From assembly GCA_016190535.1 (NCBI GenBank), contig JACPQK010000014.1:1-17671 (forward strand): 17,671 bases of DNA, given 5' to 3'. The translations under genes and the position numbers were made by a program. Under the pieces are notes generated by a model, which was not told the origin of the DNA, made no database searches, and worked only from the letters and a program-made list of their open reading frames with translations. Positions 1-6,847 of the stretch are shown here, piece after piece. Positions within the stretch are counted from its first letter, which is position 1. The number at the start of each line of letters is the position of its first letter. This stretch comes from Chloroflexota bacterium (GTDB taxonomy: Bacteria > Chloroflexota > Dehalococcoidia > JACPQK01).

Positions 1-200
1 ATGAACTGGCCCAACTCCCCTCCCAGGATGCCCTCAGGGAAGCCGGGGTAGTTCTCCACCCGTTCGGTATCCACAATCTGTCCCCCGGGCACCCGTTTCT
101 CCACCGCCAGGCACTTGAGGCGGGCCCGGGCGGCATAGAGGCCGGCGGTCAAGCCCGCCGGCCCGGCACCGATCACGACCAGGTCATACTCCCGGGCCAT
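1..200 (-). CDS. trxB: Thioredoxin reductase-like FAD/NAD(P)H oxidoreductase, N-terminal part (runs off the left edge)
   Basis: Only the first 66 codons are inside the window. The translation starts [20 protein letters not shown], with the dinucleotide-binding GxGPAG motif at about residues 11-16, followed by [20 protein letters not shown]. That second stretch is the FAD-contacting N-terminal region typical of thioredoxin reductases (GGQ...T..ENYPG). The redox CxxC centre would lie in the missing part, so it cannot be checked. In the family the enzyme passes electrons from NADPH to thioredoxin in the cytoplasm. The ATG at 198-200 overlaps the end of the upstream CGMGC protein gene by 17 nt, and a thioredoxin gene lies just before that, so the three look co-transcribed and functionally linked. 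A related ferredoxin/flavodoxin-NADP reductase-type flavoprotein cannot be excluded from this fragment. Confidence 0.85.
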   Translation of the reverse strand, partial: MAREYDLVVIGAGPAGLTAGLYAARARLKCLAVEKRVPGGQIVDTERVENYPGFPEGILGGELGQF

Positions 201-525
201 GCCTCATCTCCCACTCCACCTCGATAACATCCGACAGGGTACGGTAGTCCACCATACCCGAGAGGCGGACTGCCCCGTCGATGGCCACCACGGGCAGCGC
301 CAGGTTGCGGGCGGTGATCTGCTCCTCCAACCCCGGATGACGCCCCCTCCCTCCAGGCTGAGAGAGGTCCACGTATTCCAGGGCCACCGTGCCCTCATAG
401 CGCTCCTGGAGCCGCTTCTGGAGGAACTCCCAGGTCTCGGGAGGGACGCAGCCCATGCCGCAGGAGCCGGCATGCTGATGGTAGCGGGTGTCGTCCAGGA
501 CGGTGATGGCCAGCTTCTCCGCCAA
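184..525 (-). CDS. Small thioredoxin-fold-like protein with CGMGC redox motif (YuzD/DUF1462-like)
   Basis: This 113-residue protein starts [16 protein letters not shown], carries a possible redox-active cysteine pair in CGMGC (C22 and C26), and later has [19 protein letters not shown], which resembles the cis-Pro/beta-strand end of thioredoxin-fold proteins. The layout (beta strand, Cys pair, helix [12 protein letters not shown], strand ALEYVDL, then LPVVAIDG) matches the small YuzD/DUF1462-like putative disulfide proteins as I remember them; this was not confirmed by search. It sits 4 nt after trxA and overlaps the start of trxB by 17 nt, so a role as an accessory thiol-disulfide carrier fed by the same reductase is inferred. 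The Cys spacing is CxxxC rather than CxxC, which is unusual for a thioredoxin. The exact substrate is unknown. Confidence 0.7.
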   Translation of the reverse strand: MAEKLAITVLDDTRYHQHAGSCGMGCVPPETWEFLQKRLQERYEGTVALEYVDLSQPGGRGRHPGLEEQITARNLALPVVAIDGAVRLSGMVDYRTLSDVIEVEWEMRHGPGV

Positions 526-529
526 GGGG

Positions 530-850
530 CTACATTGCCTCCAGGATCTTCTTCAAGGCGGCCTTCCCCCGGAAACCCACGATCTGCTGCGCCGGCTTAC
601 CGTCCTTGAACAGGATGAGGGTCGGTATGCTCAGGATGGAGTAGGCGGCAGTGACCTTGCGGTTCTCCTCCACGTTGAGCTTAACGAAGTCCACTTTACC
701 CGAGTACTCCTGCGCCAGCTCCTCGAAGACGGGGGCCAGGGCTACGCAAGGGGGGCAATGATCGCCCCAGAAGTCCACCAGGACAGGTCTGCCTGCCTTG
801 AGGACCACAGTCTCGAAGTTGCTGTCATTGGCTGACGGGACGTTCGCCAT
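530..850 (-). CDS. trxA: Thioredoxin with atypical HCPPC active site
   Basis: At 106 residues this has the normal length for a single-domain thioredoxin. The start region (SANDSNFETVVLKAGRPVLVDFWGD), the Cys pair C32/C35, the cis-proline segment SIPTLILFKDGK (P76) and the final helix AALKKILEAM are all in the expected order. Family members reduce disulfides in cytoplasmic proteins and are recharged by thioredoxin reductase, whose gene lies two genes downstream. The active site reads HCPPC instead of the standard WCGPC: the tryptophan is replaced by histidine and the glycine by proline, which should alter redox potential and partner choice. A good Shine-Dalgarno (GGAGG) precedes the ATG at 848-850. 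No signal peptide is seen, so it is cytoplasmic. Confidence 0.93.
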   Translation of the reverse strand: MANVPSANDSNFETVVLKAGRPVLVDFWGDHCPPCVALAPVFEELAQEYSGKVDFVKLNVEENRKVTAAYSILSIPTLILFKDGKPAQQIVGFRGKAALKKILEAM

Positions 851-869
851 ATCTCCTCCCGAGCTTTAG

Positions 870-896
870 CTTATATCTCTCGTCCCTCATTTTCAA
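870..896 (-). promoter_or_regulatory. Weak candidate promoter for trxA
   Basis: On the minus strand a TTGAAA hexamer (891-896) is followed after 15 nt by TATAAG (870-875), about 20 nt before the trxA ATG. The spacer is shorter than the 18 nt seen in the other promoters of this window, so this is only a candidate. Confidence 0.3.
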
Positions 897-941
897 GGGT
901 TTGCCTCGTCGATCCTCGCAAGAATAGAACTAGCGCCCTAA

Positions 942-962
942 CCCTCTCCCAGAGGGCGAGGG
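942..962. repeat. REP-like palindrome / possible terminator in the rplA-trxA gap
   Basis: A 9-nt arm CCCTCTCCC (942-950), a 3-nt loop, and GGGCGAGGG (954-962) form a hairpin with one G-T mismatch. It lies 3' of rplA on the minus strand. It resembles the CCCTCTCCC/GGGAGAGGG dispersed palindromes that I recall being scattered between genes in many bacterial genomes. There is no U-run after it in the minus direction, so as a terminator it would be imperfect. Confidence 0.45.
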
Positions 963-1005
963 GGCTGGAGAAAGCGGGATTACAGACGTCTGCTTGGCTT
1001 TGGGG

Positions 1006-1722
1006 CTAGGAGGCCTTGGCCAGGGCTTGCGTGGAGCCCAGGTCCAGGGGAACGCTCGGCCCCATAGTGGTGGTCAGGTGAGCGCTCCGGATGAACTGCC
1101 CTTTCACCCCGGAAGGACGGGCTTCGGTCACGGCGGACACAAGGGCGGAGAGGTTCTCCAGGAGCTTGTCCTCCGGGAAGCTGGCCTTGCCGATGGGCAC
1201 ATGCATGATGGAGGTCCGGTCCACCCGGAACTCCACCCGGCCCAGGCGGGCCTCTCCGATCACGTGGGGCAGGTCTTGAGGCTGACATATGGTGCCCGAC
1301 TTGGGGTTGGGCATGAGGCCTCGCCGGCCCAGGATGCGGCCCAAACGGCCTACTTTGCCCATCAAGTCGGGGGTAGCCAGGGCGGTGTCGAACTCCAGCC
1401 ATCCCTCCTCGATCTTCTTGATGAGATCATCGCTGCCTACATAGTCGGCCCCAGCCTCTTCTGCCATCTTGACGGCCTCTCCCTGGGCGAAGACCAGCAC
1501 CCGCACGCGCTTACCCAGGCCCGCGGGGAGGATGGCCGTACCCCGCACCTGCTGGTCGGAGCGGCGGGGGTCCACATTGAGGCGCATGTGAAGCTCCACC
1601 GTCTCATCGAACTTGGCGGTGGCCCCTTTCCGGGCGAGGCCCAGGGCCTCTTGGGGAGTGTAGACCTTCCCCGGCTCCACCGCCTTGACGAGTTCCAGGT
1701 ATCTTTTTCCCCTTTGAGCCAT
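1006..1722 (-). CDS. rplA: 50S ribosomal protein L1
   Basis: The 238 residues match the full length of bacterial L1. Recognisable stretches are the N-terminal [16 protein letters not shown], the segment [24 protein letters not shown], the [20 protein letters not shown] motif and the C-terminal [13 protein letters not shown]1 forms the L1 stalk of the large subunit next to the E site and in many bacteria also represses its own mRNA. Its ATG overlaps the rplK stop by one nucleotide (TAATG), which implies translational coupling. In most bacteria rplJ and rplL follow, but here the next genes are the thioredoxin cluster. Confidence 0.98.
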   Translation of the reverse strand: MAQRGKRYLELVKAVEPGKVYTPQEALGLARKGATAKFDETVELHMRLNVDPRRSDQQVRGTAILPAGLGKRVRVLVFAQGEAVKMAEEAGADYVGSDDLIKKIEEGWLEFDTALATPDLMGKVGRLGRILGRRGLMPNPKSGTICQPQDLPHVIGEARLGRVEFRVDRTSIMHVPIGKASFPEDKLLENLSALVSAVTEARPSGVKGQFIRSAHLTTTMGPSVPLDLGSTQALAKAS

Positions 1723-2147
1723 TAGTCCACCACCTCCAGGCCCATGCTGCGGGCAGTGCCCTCTATTATGCGCATAGCGGCCTCCAGGCTCGCTGCATTC
1801 AGGTCCTGCATCTTGGTCGCCGCAATCTCCCTTACCTTCGCCCGGCTAACCTGGCCCACCAGGGCGGAACCCGTTGCCCCCCCACCCTTCTCGATGCCGG
1901 CCGCTTTCTTCAGCAGGTCGGAGGCGGGTGGGCTCTTTAGGGTAAAAACGAAGGAGCGGTCCTCGTATATGGTTATCTCCACGGGCACAATGGAGCCAGC
2001 CAGGGCTTCTGTGCGGGCATTGTAGTCCTTGCAGAAGGCCATGATATTCACACCATGCTGGCCCAGGGCAGGTCCCACGGGCGGCGCTGGTGTCGCCTGG
2101 CCTGCCGGGAGTTGGAGTCTTAGGACGGTCTTTACTTTTTTGGCCAT
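1722..2147 (-). CDS. rplK: 50S ribosomal protein L11
   Basis: The start at 2147 ([17 protein letters not shown]) gives 141 residues, the standard L11 length. The open frame extends 24 codons further upstream, into nusG, but those residues have no L11 similarity. The signature [17 protein letters not shown] and the C-terminal rRNA-binding domain ([28 protein letters not shown]) are intact. L11 binds the GTPase-associated centre of 23S rRNA together with the L10/L12 stalk and affects factor binding and the stringent response. It starts 1 nt after the nusG stop and overlaps rplA by 1 nt, so the three are read from one transcript. Confidence 0.98.
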   Translation of the reverse strand: MAKKVKTVLRLQLPAGQATPAPPVGPALGQHGVNIMAFCKDYNARTEALAGSIVPVEITIYEDRSFVFTLKSPPASDLLKKAAGIEKGGGATGSALVGQVSRAKVREIAATKMQDLNAASLEAAMRIIEGTARSMGLEVVD

Positions 2148-2148
2148 T

Positions 2149-2694
2149 CTACGTCTTTCGTATAGCGGATATATCCAGTTCCACAGGGGTCTCCCTTCCC
2201 AGGAGGGAGAGGAGCACACGCACTTTCCCTCGGTCCAGGTTGATCTGGTCCACGGTGCCTGTCATGTCGGCGAACGGCCCGTCTGCTACGATGACCGGTT
2301 CTCCCTTCACGAAGGGGACCTTGAGGCGTGGGGGCTCCTCCCGGTGGCGGAGGATGGCTTGCACCTCGCCCTCTTCCAGGGGCACGGGCTTGTCCCCAGC
2401 AGTGACGAAGCCGGTTACCCCCGGGGTGTTGCGCACCACGTACCAGGTCTTCTCGTCCATGACCATTTCCACCAGTACGTAGCCCGGAAAGAGCTTGCGG
2501 GTCACCGTGCGCTGCTTGCCTTCCCTGACCTCGATGACCTCCTCCGTGGGCACTACTACCTGAAAGATCTTGTCCGTGACATCCATAGATGCGACGCGCA
2601 TCAGGAGGTTCTTCCTGACCTTGTCTTCATACCCGGAGTAGGTATGGACAACGTACCAGCGCTGCTGGGTCTGAATGGAGGGTCCAGATACCAT
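2149..2694 (-). CDS. nusG: Transcription termination/antitermination factor NusG
   Basis: 181 residues. The NGN domain begins with [20 protein letters not shown] (about residues 11-30) and contains [11 protein letters not shown]. The C-terminal KOW domain occupies about residues 127-180 ([19 protein letters not shown] and onward). NusG binds RNA polymerase, influences pausing and Rho termination, and links to the ribosome through S10. The gene lies 2 nt after secE and 1 nt before rplK, the near-universal secE-nusG-rplK arrangement. No insert domain is seen between NGN and KOW. Confidence 0.98.
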   Translation of the reverse strand: MVSGPSIQTQQRWYVVHTYSGYEDKVRKNLLMRVASMDVTDKIFQVVVPTEEVIEVREGKQRTVTRKLFPGYVLVEMVMDEKTWYVVRNTPGVTGFVTAGDKPVPLEEGEVQAILRHREEPPRLKVPFVKGEPVIVADGPFADMTGTVDQINLDRGKVRVLLSLLGRETPVELDISAIRKT

Positions 2695-2696
2695 GG

Positions 2697-2894
2697 TTAT
2701 TTACCCAAGACCCACTGGAGGACTTCTGTAAACCCCATATCTACAATACCCAGGATAATGCCCACAGCCACAGAGACGGCGACCACCATTATGGTAAGCC
2801 GGGTGGCCTCCTCGCGGCTGGGCCACACCACCTTGCGCAACTCCGAGAGGACTTCCCCGAAGAAGTGTAAACGCCCGGGTCTGCCTGCTGCCAC
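2697..2894 (-). CDS. secE: Preprotein translocase subunit SecE
   Basis: A 65-residue single-span SecE: the amphipathic segment ELRKVVWPSREEATRLT (about residues 18-34) contains the family's KVVWPSREE motif and is followed by one hydrophobic helix (about residues 35-52). SecE stabilises SecY in the translocon. A GTG at 2892-2894 is chosen as start because AGGTGA at 2904-2909 sits about 9 nt upstream. That Shine-Dalgarno lies inside the last codons of rpmG, so translation of the two is probably coupled. A longer overlapping frame starting at 2907 lacks the SecE motif and is a shadow. Confidence 0.95.
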   Translation of the reverse strand: MAAGRPGRLHFFGEVLSELRKVVWPSREEATRLTIMVVAVSVAVGIILGIVDMGFTEVLQWVLGK

Positions 2895-2903
2895 GGAGCA
2901 ATA

Positions 2904-3071
2904 TCACCTCACTTCCCGGTAGAGTTGATGGCTGCGGCAGTGGGGACAGAACTTACGGAGCTCTAGCCGGCGAGGGTCGTTCTGCCGGTTCTTGCTACTA
3001 GTATAGCTCCGCTGGTGGCACTCACCGCAAGCCAGAGTAATGAGGATGCGATTGCCCCCCTTCTTGGCCAT
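2904..3071 (-). CDS. rpmG: 50S ribosomal protein L33 (zinc-ribbon form)
   Basis: This short gene encodes 55 residues starting [20 protein letters not shown] and ending QLYREVR. Four cysteines in CGEC (C15, C18) and CPHC (C42, C45) make this the zinc-binding (C+) form of L33. [21 protein letters not shown] is the family core (R...Y...KN....RLEL.KFC). L33 sits near the E site of the large subunit. It lies 2 nt after tuf and its end carries the ribosome-binding site for secE. This tuf-rpmG-secE order is common in Gram-positive-type and Chloroflexota genomes. Confidence 0.96.
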   Translation of the reverse strand: MAKKGGNRILITLACGECHQRSYTSSKNRQNDPRRLELRKFCPHCRSHQLYREVR

Positions 3072-3073
3072 GG

Positions 3074-4279
3074 TTACTCCAGTACCTTGGTGAAGACCCC
3101 GGCACCCACGGTACGCCCCCCCTCACGGATGGCGAAGCGCAGTCCCTCTTCCAGGGCGATGGGGTATATGAGCTCGACGGTCATGCGCAGGTTGTCGCCA
3201 GGCATCACCATCTCTACCCCTTCGGGCAAGCCGATGTTGCCGGTGATATCGCAGGTGCGGATATATAGCTGGGGCTTGTATCCTGAGAAGAAGGGGGTAT
3301 GACGGCCACCTTCCTCCTTGGTCAGCACGTAGACCTCCGCCTGGGCCTTGGTGTGGGGCTTGACAGAGCCGGGCAGGGCCACCACCTGGCCCCGCTGCAC
3401 ATCCTCCCGCTCCAGGCCCCGGAGAAGCAAGCCGACGGCATCGCCGGGCTCCGCCTCGTCCAGCAGCTTGTGGAACATCTCCACACCCGTTACCACCGTT
3501 CTCTTGGTCTCCCCTATACCTACGATCTCCACCTCGGTCCCCGTCTTGATGACACCGCGGTCCACCCGGCCCGTCACCACAGTGCCCCTGCCCTTGATAC
3601 TGAACACGTCCTCAATGGGCATGAGGAAGGGCCTGTCCTTGGGCCGCTGGGGGATAGGGATCCACTCATCCACTGCCTCCAGCAGCTTCCAGATGGCCCC
3701 GCACCACTGGCACTCCTTTTTGCCACACCCGCACTCCAGGGCCTTGAGGGCGCTCACATGGGCGATGGGGGTATCGTCCCCCGGGAACTCGTACTTATTG
3801 AGGAGGTCCCTCACCTCGAGTTCCACCAGCTCCAGGAGCTCCTTGTCCTCCATGAGGTCCACCTTATTGAGGGCTACTACTATTCGGGGGACTTGGACCT
3901 GGCGGGCCAGCAGGGCGTGCTCCCGGGTCTGGGGCATGGGGCCATCGGGGGCGCTCACCACCAGGATGGCGCCATCCATCTGGGCTGCCCCGGTGATCAT
4001 GTTCTTGATGTAGTCGGCATGGCCGGGACAGTCTACGTGGGCATAGTGCCGCTTTTCCGTCTCGTACTCGGTGTGGGAGATGGGAACAGTCAATATCTTG
4101 CCTGAGGTCCTGACCACCCCTCCCTTGGCGATATCCTCATAGGCGCGGTGCTTGGCCAGGCCGTTTTTGGATAAGACCAAGGTAATAGCGGAGGTGAGGA
4201 GGGTCTTACCATGGTCCACGTGACCGATGGTACCCACATTGACGTGGGGCTTTACCCGCTCGAACCTCTGCTTAGCCAT
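3074..4279 (-). CDS. tuf: Elongation factor Tu with divergent switch I
   Basis: 401 residues, full length, starting [20 protein letters not shown]. Domain order is normal: GTPase domain (about 1-210), then beta-barrel domains 2 and 3 ending [15 protein letters not shown]-loop GHVDHGKT (19-26), DCPGH (83-87, with the catalytic-type His87), NKVD (138-141) and SAL (176-178) are intact. EF-Tu carries aminoacyl-tRNA to the ribosome as a GTP complex. Two departures stand out. The residue after the P-loop Thr is Leu27 (normally Thr). The switch I segment usually reading PEEKARGITINTSH is here about [17 protein letters not shown], two residues longer, although a threonine (T64) aligns with the essential switch I Thr. 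There is also a CGC-x4-C-x2-C insert (C183, C185, C190, C193). AAGGAGGTAA lies just upstream of the ATG; tRNA-Thr is 24 nt before. Confidence 0.96.
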   Translation of the reverse strand: MAKQRFERVKPHVNVGTIGHVDHGKTLLTSAITLVLSKNGLAKHRAYEDIAKGGVVRTSGKILTVPISHTEYETEKRHYAHVDCPGHADYIKNMITGAAQMDGAILVVSAPDGPMPQTREHALLARQVQVPRIVVALNKVDLMEDKELLELVELEVRDLLNKYEFPGDDTPIAHVSALKALECGCGKKECQWCGAIWKLLEAVDEWIPIPQRPKDRPFLMPIEDVFSIKGRGTVVTGRVDRGVIKTGTEVEIVGIGETKRTVVTGVEMFHKLLDEAEPGDAVGLLLRGLEREDVQRGQVVALPGSVKPHTKAQAEVYVLTKEEGGRHTPFFSGYKPQLYIRTCDITGNIGLPEGVEMVMPGDNLRMTVELIYPIALEEGLRFAIREGGRTVGAGVFTKVLE

Positions 4280-4303
4280 TGCCGATTACCTCCTTCACTT
4301 AAA

Positions 4304-4378
4304 TGGAGCCCACAACCAGATTTGAACTGGTGACCCCGCCCTTACCAAGGGCGTGCTCTGCCACTGAGCTATGTGGGC
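4304..4378 (-). tRNA. tRNA-Thr (anticodon GGU)
   Basis: The minus strand folds as a full cloverleaf: acceptor GCCCACA/TGTGGGC, D arm GCTCAGTGGCAGAGC, anticodon stem CGCCC/GGGCG with loop TTGGTAA (anticodon GGT), T arm ACCAG/CTGGT with TTCAAAT, discriminator T and an encoded CCA (4304-4306). It is 24 nt before tuf and probably processed from the same transcript. Confidence 0.96.
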
Positions 4379-4395
4379 TCATCTGCCTCCATAGC

Positions 4396-4482
4396 TGGTG
4401 GCGGGGGCAGGATTCGAACCTGCGTAGCCATTCTGGCGCCAGATTTACAGTCTGGTGGTATTAGCCGCTCACCCACCCCGCC
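4396..4482 (-). tRNA. tRNA-Tyr (anticodon GUA)
   Basis: Acceptor GGCGGGG/CCCCGCC, anticodon stem CCAGA/TCTGG with loop CTGTAAA (anticodon GTA), a long variable arm as expected for bacterial tRNA-Tyr, T arm GCAGG/CCTGC with TTCGAAT, discriminator A and encoded CCA (4396-4398). Length is 87 nt. It lies between the two threonine tRNAs. Confidence 0.96.
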
Positions 4483-4495
4483 CCCTTGGGGACAA

Positions 4496-4568
4496 AGCCC
4501 GAGAGGGGAGTCGAACCCACTAACCTACCGATTACAAATCGGTTGCGCTGCCATTGCGCCACTCGGGC
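4496..4568 (-). tRNA. tRNA-Thr (anticodon UGU)
   Basis: Acceptor GCCCGAG/CTCGGGC, D arm GCGCAATGGCAGCGC, anticodon stem ACCGA/TCGGT with loop TTTGTAA (anticodon TGT), T loop TTCGACT and discriminator T. Unlike its two neighbours it has no encoded CCA, and its T stem GTGGG/CCCCT contains one mismatch. It is the first gene after the minus-strand promoter. Confidence 0.93.
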
Positions 4569-4586
4569 CTGCTTCCAGGAAATAAT

Positions 4587-4616
4587 AGTATAGGAAGCGC
4601 CCGTGGCAAAAGTCAA
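4587..4616 (-). promoter_or_regulatory. Promoter of the tRNA-tuf-rpmG-secE-nusG-rplKA operon
   Basis: On the minus strand TTGACT (4611-4616) and TATACT (4587-4592) are separated by 18 nt, each one base from the sigma-70 consensus. The predicted start lies about 12 nt before the 5' end of tRNA-Thr(UGU). Confidence 0.8.
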
Positions 4617-4630
4617 GGCCTTTACCCCTG

Positions 4631-4655
4631 ATCCGTGGAACCCTAACCCACGGAT
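4631..4655. promoter_or_regulatory. Inverted repeat between two divergent promoters
   Basis: ATCCGTGG (4631-4638) and CCACGGAT (4648-4655) are perfect 8-nt inverted arms with a 9-nt centre. The repeat's midpoint (4643) is within about 3 nt of the midpoint between the two -35 hexamers (4616 and 4675). It could be a shared operator or only a chance dyad; no regulator can be named. Confidence 0.45.
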
Positions 4656-4674
4656 TATGGTCCGGCACATACCG

Positions 4675-4704
4675 TTGACTTCAGGGCTGGCGGCGGATTA
4701 TACT
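4675..4704 (+). promoter_or_regulatory. Promoter of the rpsB-tsf-pyrH operon
   Basis: TTGACT (4675-4680) and TATACT (4699-4704) are separated by 18 nt. Hexamers and spacer length are identical to the divergent promoter at 4587-4616. The predicted transcript start is about 40 nt before the rpsB ATG. Confidence 0.8.
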
Positions 4705-4749
4705 TCTCACTCAGACCACAGTACCGGGGAAGGATGGGAACAGGAGTCG

Positions 4750-5577
4750 ATGGAGCAGCAGCAAGAAGAGACACAGTTGTCCATGAAGCAATTACTGGAG
4801 GCCGGGGTCCACTTCGGCCATCAGACCCGGCGGTGGAATCCCCGGATGCGCAACTACATTTTCATCCAGCGCAACGGAATCCACATCATTGATCTCCAGA
4901 AGACGCAGGTCATGCTCCAGCGGGCCTGCGAATTCGTTCGCCAATTGGTGGCAGACGGCGGCAAGATCCTGTTGGTGGGCACCAAGAAGCAGGCCCAGGA
5001 GTCGGTGGCCGAGGAGGCCAAGCGGTGCCGCATGTTCTACGTGAACCAGCGCTGGCTGGGCGGCACCTTGACCAACTTCTCCACCATTCAGGGACGCATT
5101 GACCATCTGGTGCGCCTGGAAGACCAGAGGGCCCGGGGGGAGCTCCAGCGTCTCCCCAAGAAAGAGGCCCTGAGCTTGGACCGGGAGATCGAGCGGATGA
5201 ACCGCCTCTTTGCGGGCATCAAGGAGATGACCAGCATGCCCCAGGCCCTCTTCGTGATAGACCCTACCAAGGAGAGGAACGCGGTAGCGGAGGCCCGCAA
5301 GATGGGGGTGCTCCTGGTGGCTATCGTTGATACCGATGGCGACCCTGACCTGATAGACCACCCCATTCCAGCCAACGACGACGCCATACGTTCCATCCGG
5401 CTAATCACCAGCAGGATCGCCGACGCTGTCCTCATGGGCCTGGCAGATAGAGGGGAGGCAGTACCTGCGGGGGCAACGGAGCCTTCCCTGTCCGAGACCT
5501 ACGTCTTCGTTCCGGAGGAGTCCCCACCGGAGGCTACCGCTGGGGAAGCAGAGGTCTCCGGGGAGGTAGTCTCATGA
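4750..5577 (+). CDS. rpsB: 30S ribosomal protein S2
   Basis: The ATG at 4750 gives 275 residues ([20 protein letters not shown]). The frame is open further upstream, to an ATG at 4603, but that would begin before the promoter. Methionine 12 (4783) is the other possible start. The S2 signatures [15 protein letters not shown] (about residues 19-33), [11 protein letters not shown] and [21 protein letters not shown] and the [14 protein letters not shown] segment are present. S2 binds late to the small subunit near S1. A roughly 40-residue acidic, Glu/Pro-rich tail ([20 protein letters not shown] and on) extends past the conserved core. The stop overlaps the tsf start by 4 nt (ATGA). Confidence 0.97.
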   Translation: MEQQQEETQLSMKQLLEAGVHFGHQTRRWNPRMRNYIFIQRNGIHIIDLQKTQVMLQRACEFVRQLVADGGKILLVGTKKQAQESVAEEAKRCRMFYVNQRWLGGTLTNFSTIQGRIDHLVRLEDQRARGELQRLPKKEALSLDREIERMNRLFAGIKEMTSMPQALFVIDPTKERNAVAEARKMGVLLVAIVDTDGDPDLIDHPIPANDDAIRSIRLITSRIADAVLMGLADRGEAVPAGATEPSLSETYVFVPEESPPEATAGEAEVSGEVVS

Positions 5578-6098
5578 CAACCAGGGGAGCGCCCGCATCC
5601 ATTGAGGCAGTCAAAGCCCTGCGGGAGCTCACGGCCGCCGGTATAATGGACTGCCGGCGAGCGCTGGAGCAGGCCGGAGGGAACATTGAGCGGGCCAGGG
5701 AGTTGCTTCGGGAGCAGGGAATGGACCGGGCGGGGAAACGGGCGCTACGGACCACCTCCCAGGGCATTGTGGAGGTCTACCAGCATTTGGGGGGACGCCT
5801 GGGTGCCCTGGTAGAGGTCAACTGTGAGACCGACTTCGTGGCCCGCACCGACCAGTTCCGGGAGTTGGCCCATAACCTGGTGATGCAGGTGGCCGCCATG
5901 AACCCCAAGTATGTCGCCCTGGAGGATATGCCCTCCGCGGATACGGAAAATGGCTCGGAGGTCTGTCTTCTCCTCCAGCCCTATGTCAAAGACCAGGCCC
6001 GCACCGTTCAGGACGTGATTGCCGAGGTCATAGCCAAGACCGGAGAGAACATCAGGGTACGACGGTTCGCTCGTTTTGAGGTAGGCAGTGACCAGTAA
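5574..6098 (+). CDS. tsf: Elongation factor Ts (short form)
   Basis: At 174 residues this is a short EF-Ts compared with about 283 in E. coli; one core subdomain appears to be missing, as in several other phyla. The N-terminal helical domain ([20 protein letters not shown]) and the nucleotide-exchange motif [10 protein letters not shown] (about residues 83-92) are intact. EF-Ts releases GDP from EF-Tu. The start overlaps rpsB by 4 nt and the stop lies inside the pyrH start region. Because EF-Ts touches the EF-Tu nucleotide site, its partner here is the unusual EF-Tu encoded divergently, unless the genome has a second copy. Confidence 0.96.
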   Translation: MTTRGAPASIEAVKALRELTAAGIMDCRRALEQAGGNIERARELLREQGMDRAGKRALRTTSQGIVEVYQHLGGRLGALVEVNCETDFVARTDQFRELAHNLVMQVAAMNPKYVALEDMPSADTENGSEVCLLLQPYVKDQARTVQDVIAEVIAKTGENIRVRRFARFEVGSDQ

Positions 6099-6822
6099 AG
6101 CACCCCCCTACGGGGGCATCATGCTCAAGCTCAGTGGCGAAGCCCTGATGGGCGCCAATCCCGTGGGCTCCTCCCTCATTGACTTCCCCTTCCTCACCGA
6201 GATCGCCCGCCAGCTATGCCAGGTGCGGGACAACGGTACCCGAGTGGCCGTAGTCGTGGGTGGGGGGAACATCTGGCGGGGTGCCGAGGCAGCTACCCAG
6301 GGTATGGACCGGGCCGTGGCCGACTACGCCGGTATGCTGGCCACCGTCATCAATGCCCTGGCCCTACAGGATACCCTGGAGAAGCTGGGGGCACCCGTCC
6401 GGCTACAATCGGCCCTCAACATCGAGCGGGTGGCCGAGCCCTATCTCCGGGAGCGGGCCCTGCGCCTGTGGTCTCAGGGCATGATCCTCCTCTTTGCCGC
6501 CGGCACTGGCAATGCCTTCATGACTACGGATACAGCGGCGGCCCTCAGAGCCATCGAGCTGGGGGCCGATGTCCTGCTCATGGCCAAGAACCGGGTGGAT
6601 GGCGTCTATGAGACCGACCCCTGGGCCCATCCCGAGGCCCGCCGGTTCGACCGCCTCTCCTACCTGGAGGCCCTCAACCGTGGCCTGAAGGTTATGGATA
6701 CTACCGCCCTCTCCCTGTGCATGCAGCACGGGCTTCCCATTGTGGTCTTTGACCTCCGGGCACCCAATAGCATAGAGCGGGCTGCGCTGGGTGAGCGGAT
6801 AGGGACCCTGGTCACGGCGTAA
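6088..6822 (+). CDS. pyrH: Uridylate kinase (UMP kinase)
   Basis: 244 residues starting at a GTG (6088) that overlaps tsf by 11 nt and is preceded by GAGG. The amino-acid-kinase fold signatures are clear: MLKLSGEALMG (about residues 12-22), VVVGGGNIWRG (about 56-66), the GTGNAFMTTDTAAALRA segment and MAKNRVDGVYETDP. The enzyme phosphorylates UMP to UDP in pyrimidine nucleotide synthesis and belongs to the bacterial hexameric type, unrelated to eukaryotic UMP/CMP kinase. The tsf-pyrH-frr order is near-universal. Confidence 0.97.
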   Translation: MTSKAPPYGGIMLKLSGEALMGANPVGSSLIDFPFLTEIARQLCQVRDNGTRVAVVVGGGNIWRGAEAATQGMDRAVADYAGMLATVINALALQDTLEKLGAPVRLQSALNIERVAEPYLRERALRLWSQGMILLFAAGTGNAFMTTDTAAALRAIELGADVLLMAKNRVDGVYETDPWAHPEARRFDRLSYLEALNRGLKVMDTTALSLCMQHGLPIVVFDLRAPNSIERAALGERIGTLVTA

Positions 6823-6847
6823 CGGCCACTTAAGGCAGGAGGCCGCA

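Noticed and set aside
4079..4129. EF-Tu switch I divergence as a double frameshift artefact
   Set aside because: Neither alternative frame across the segment yields the canonical PEEKARGITIN sequence.
4603..4749. N-terminal extension of S2 from the ATG at 4603
   Set aside because: It would start upstream of the promoter, and the 49 extra residues have no S2 similarity.
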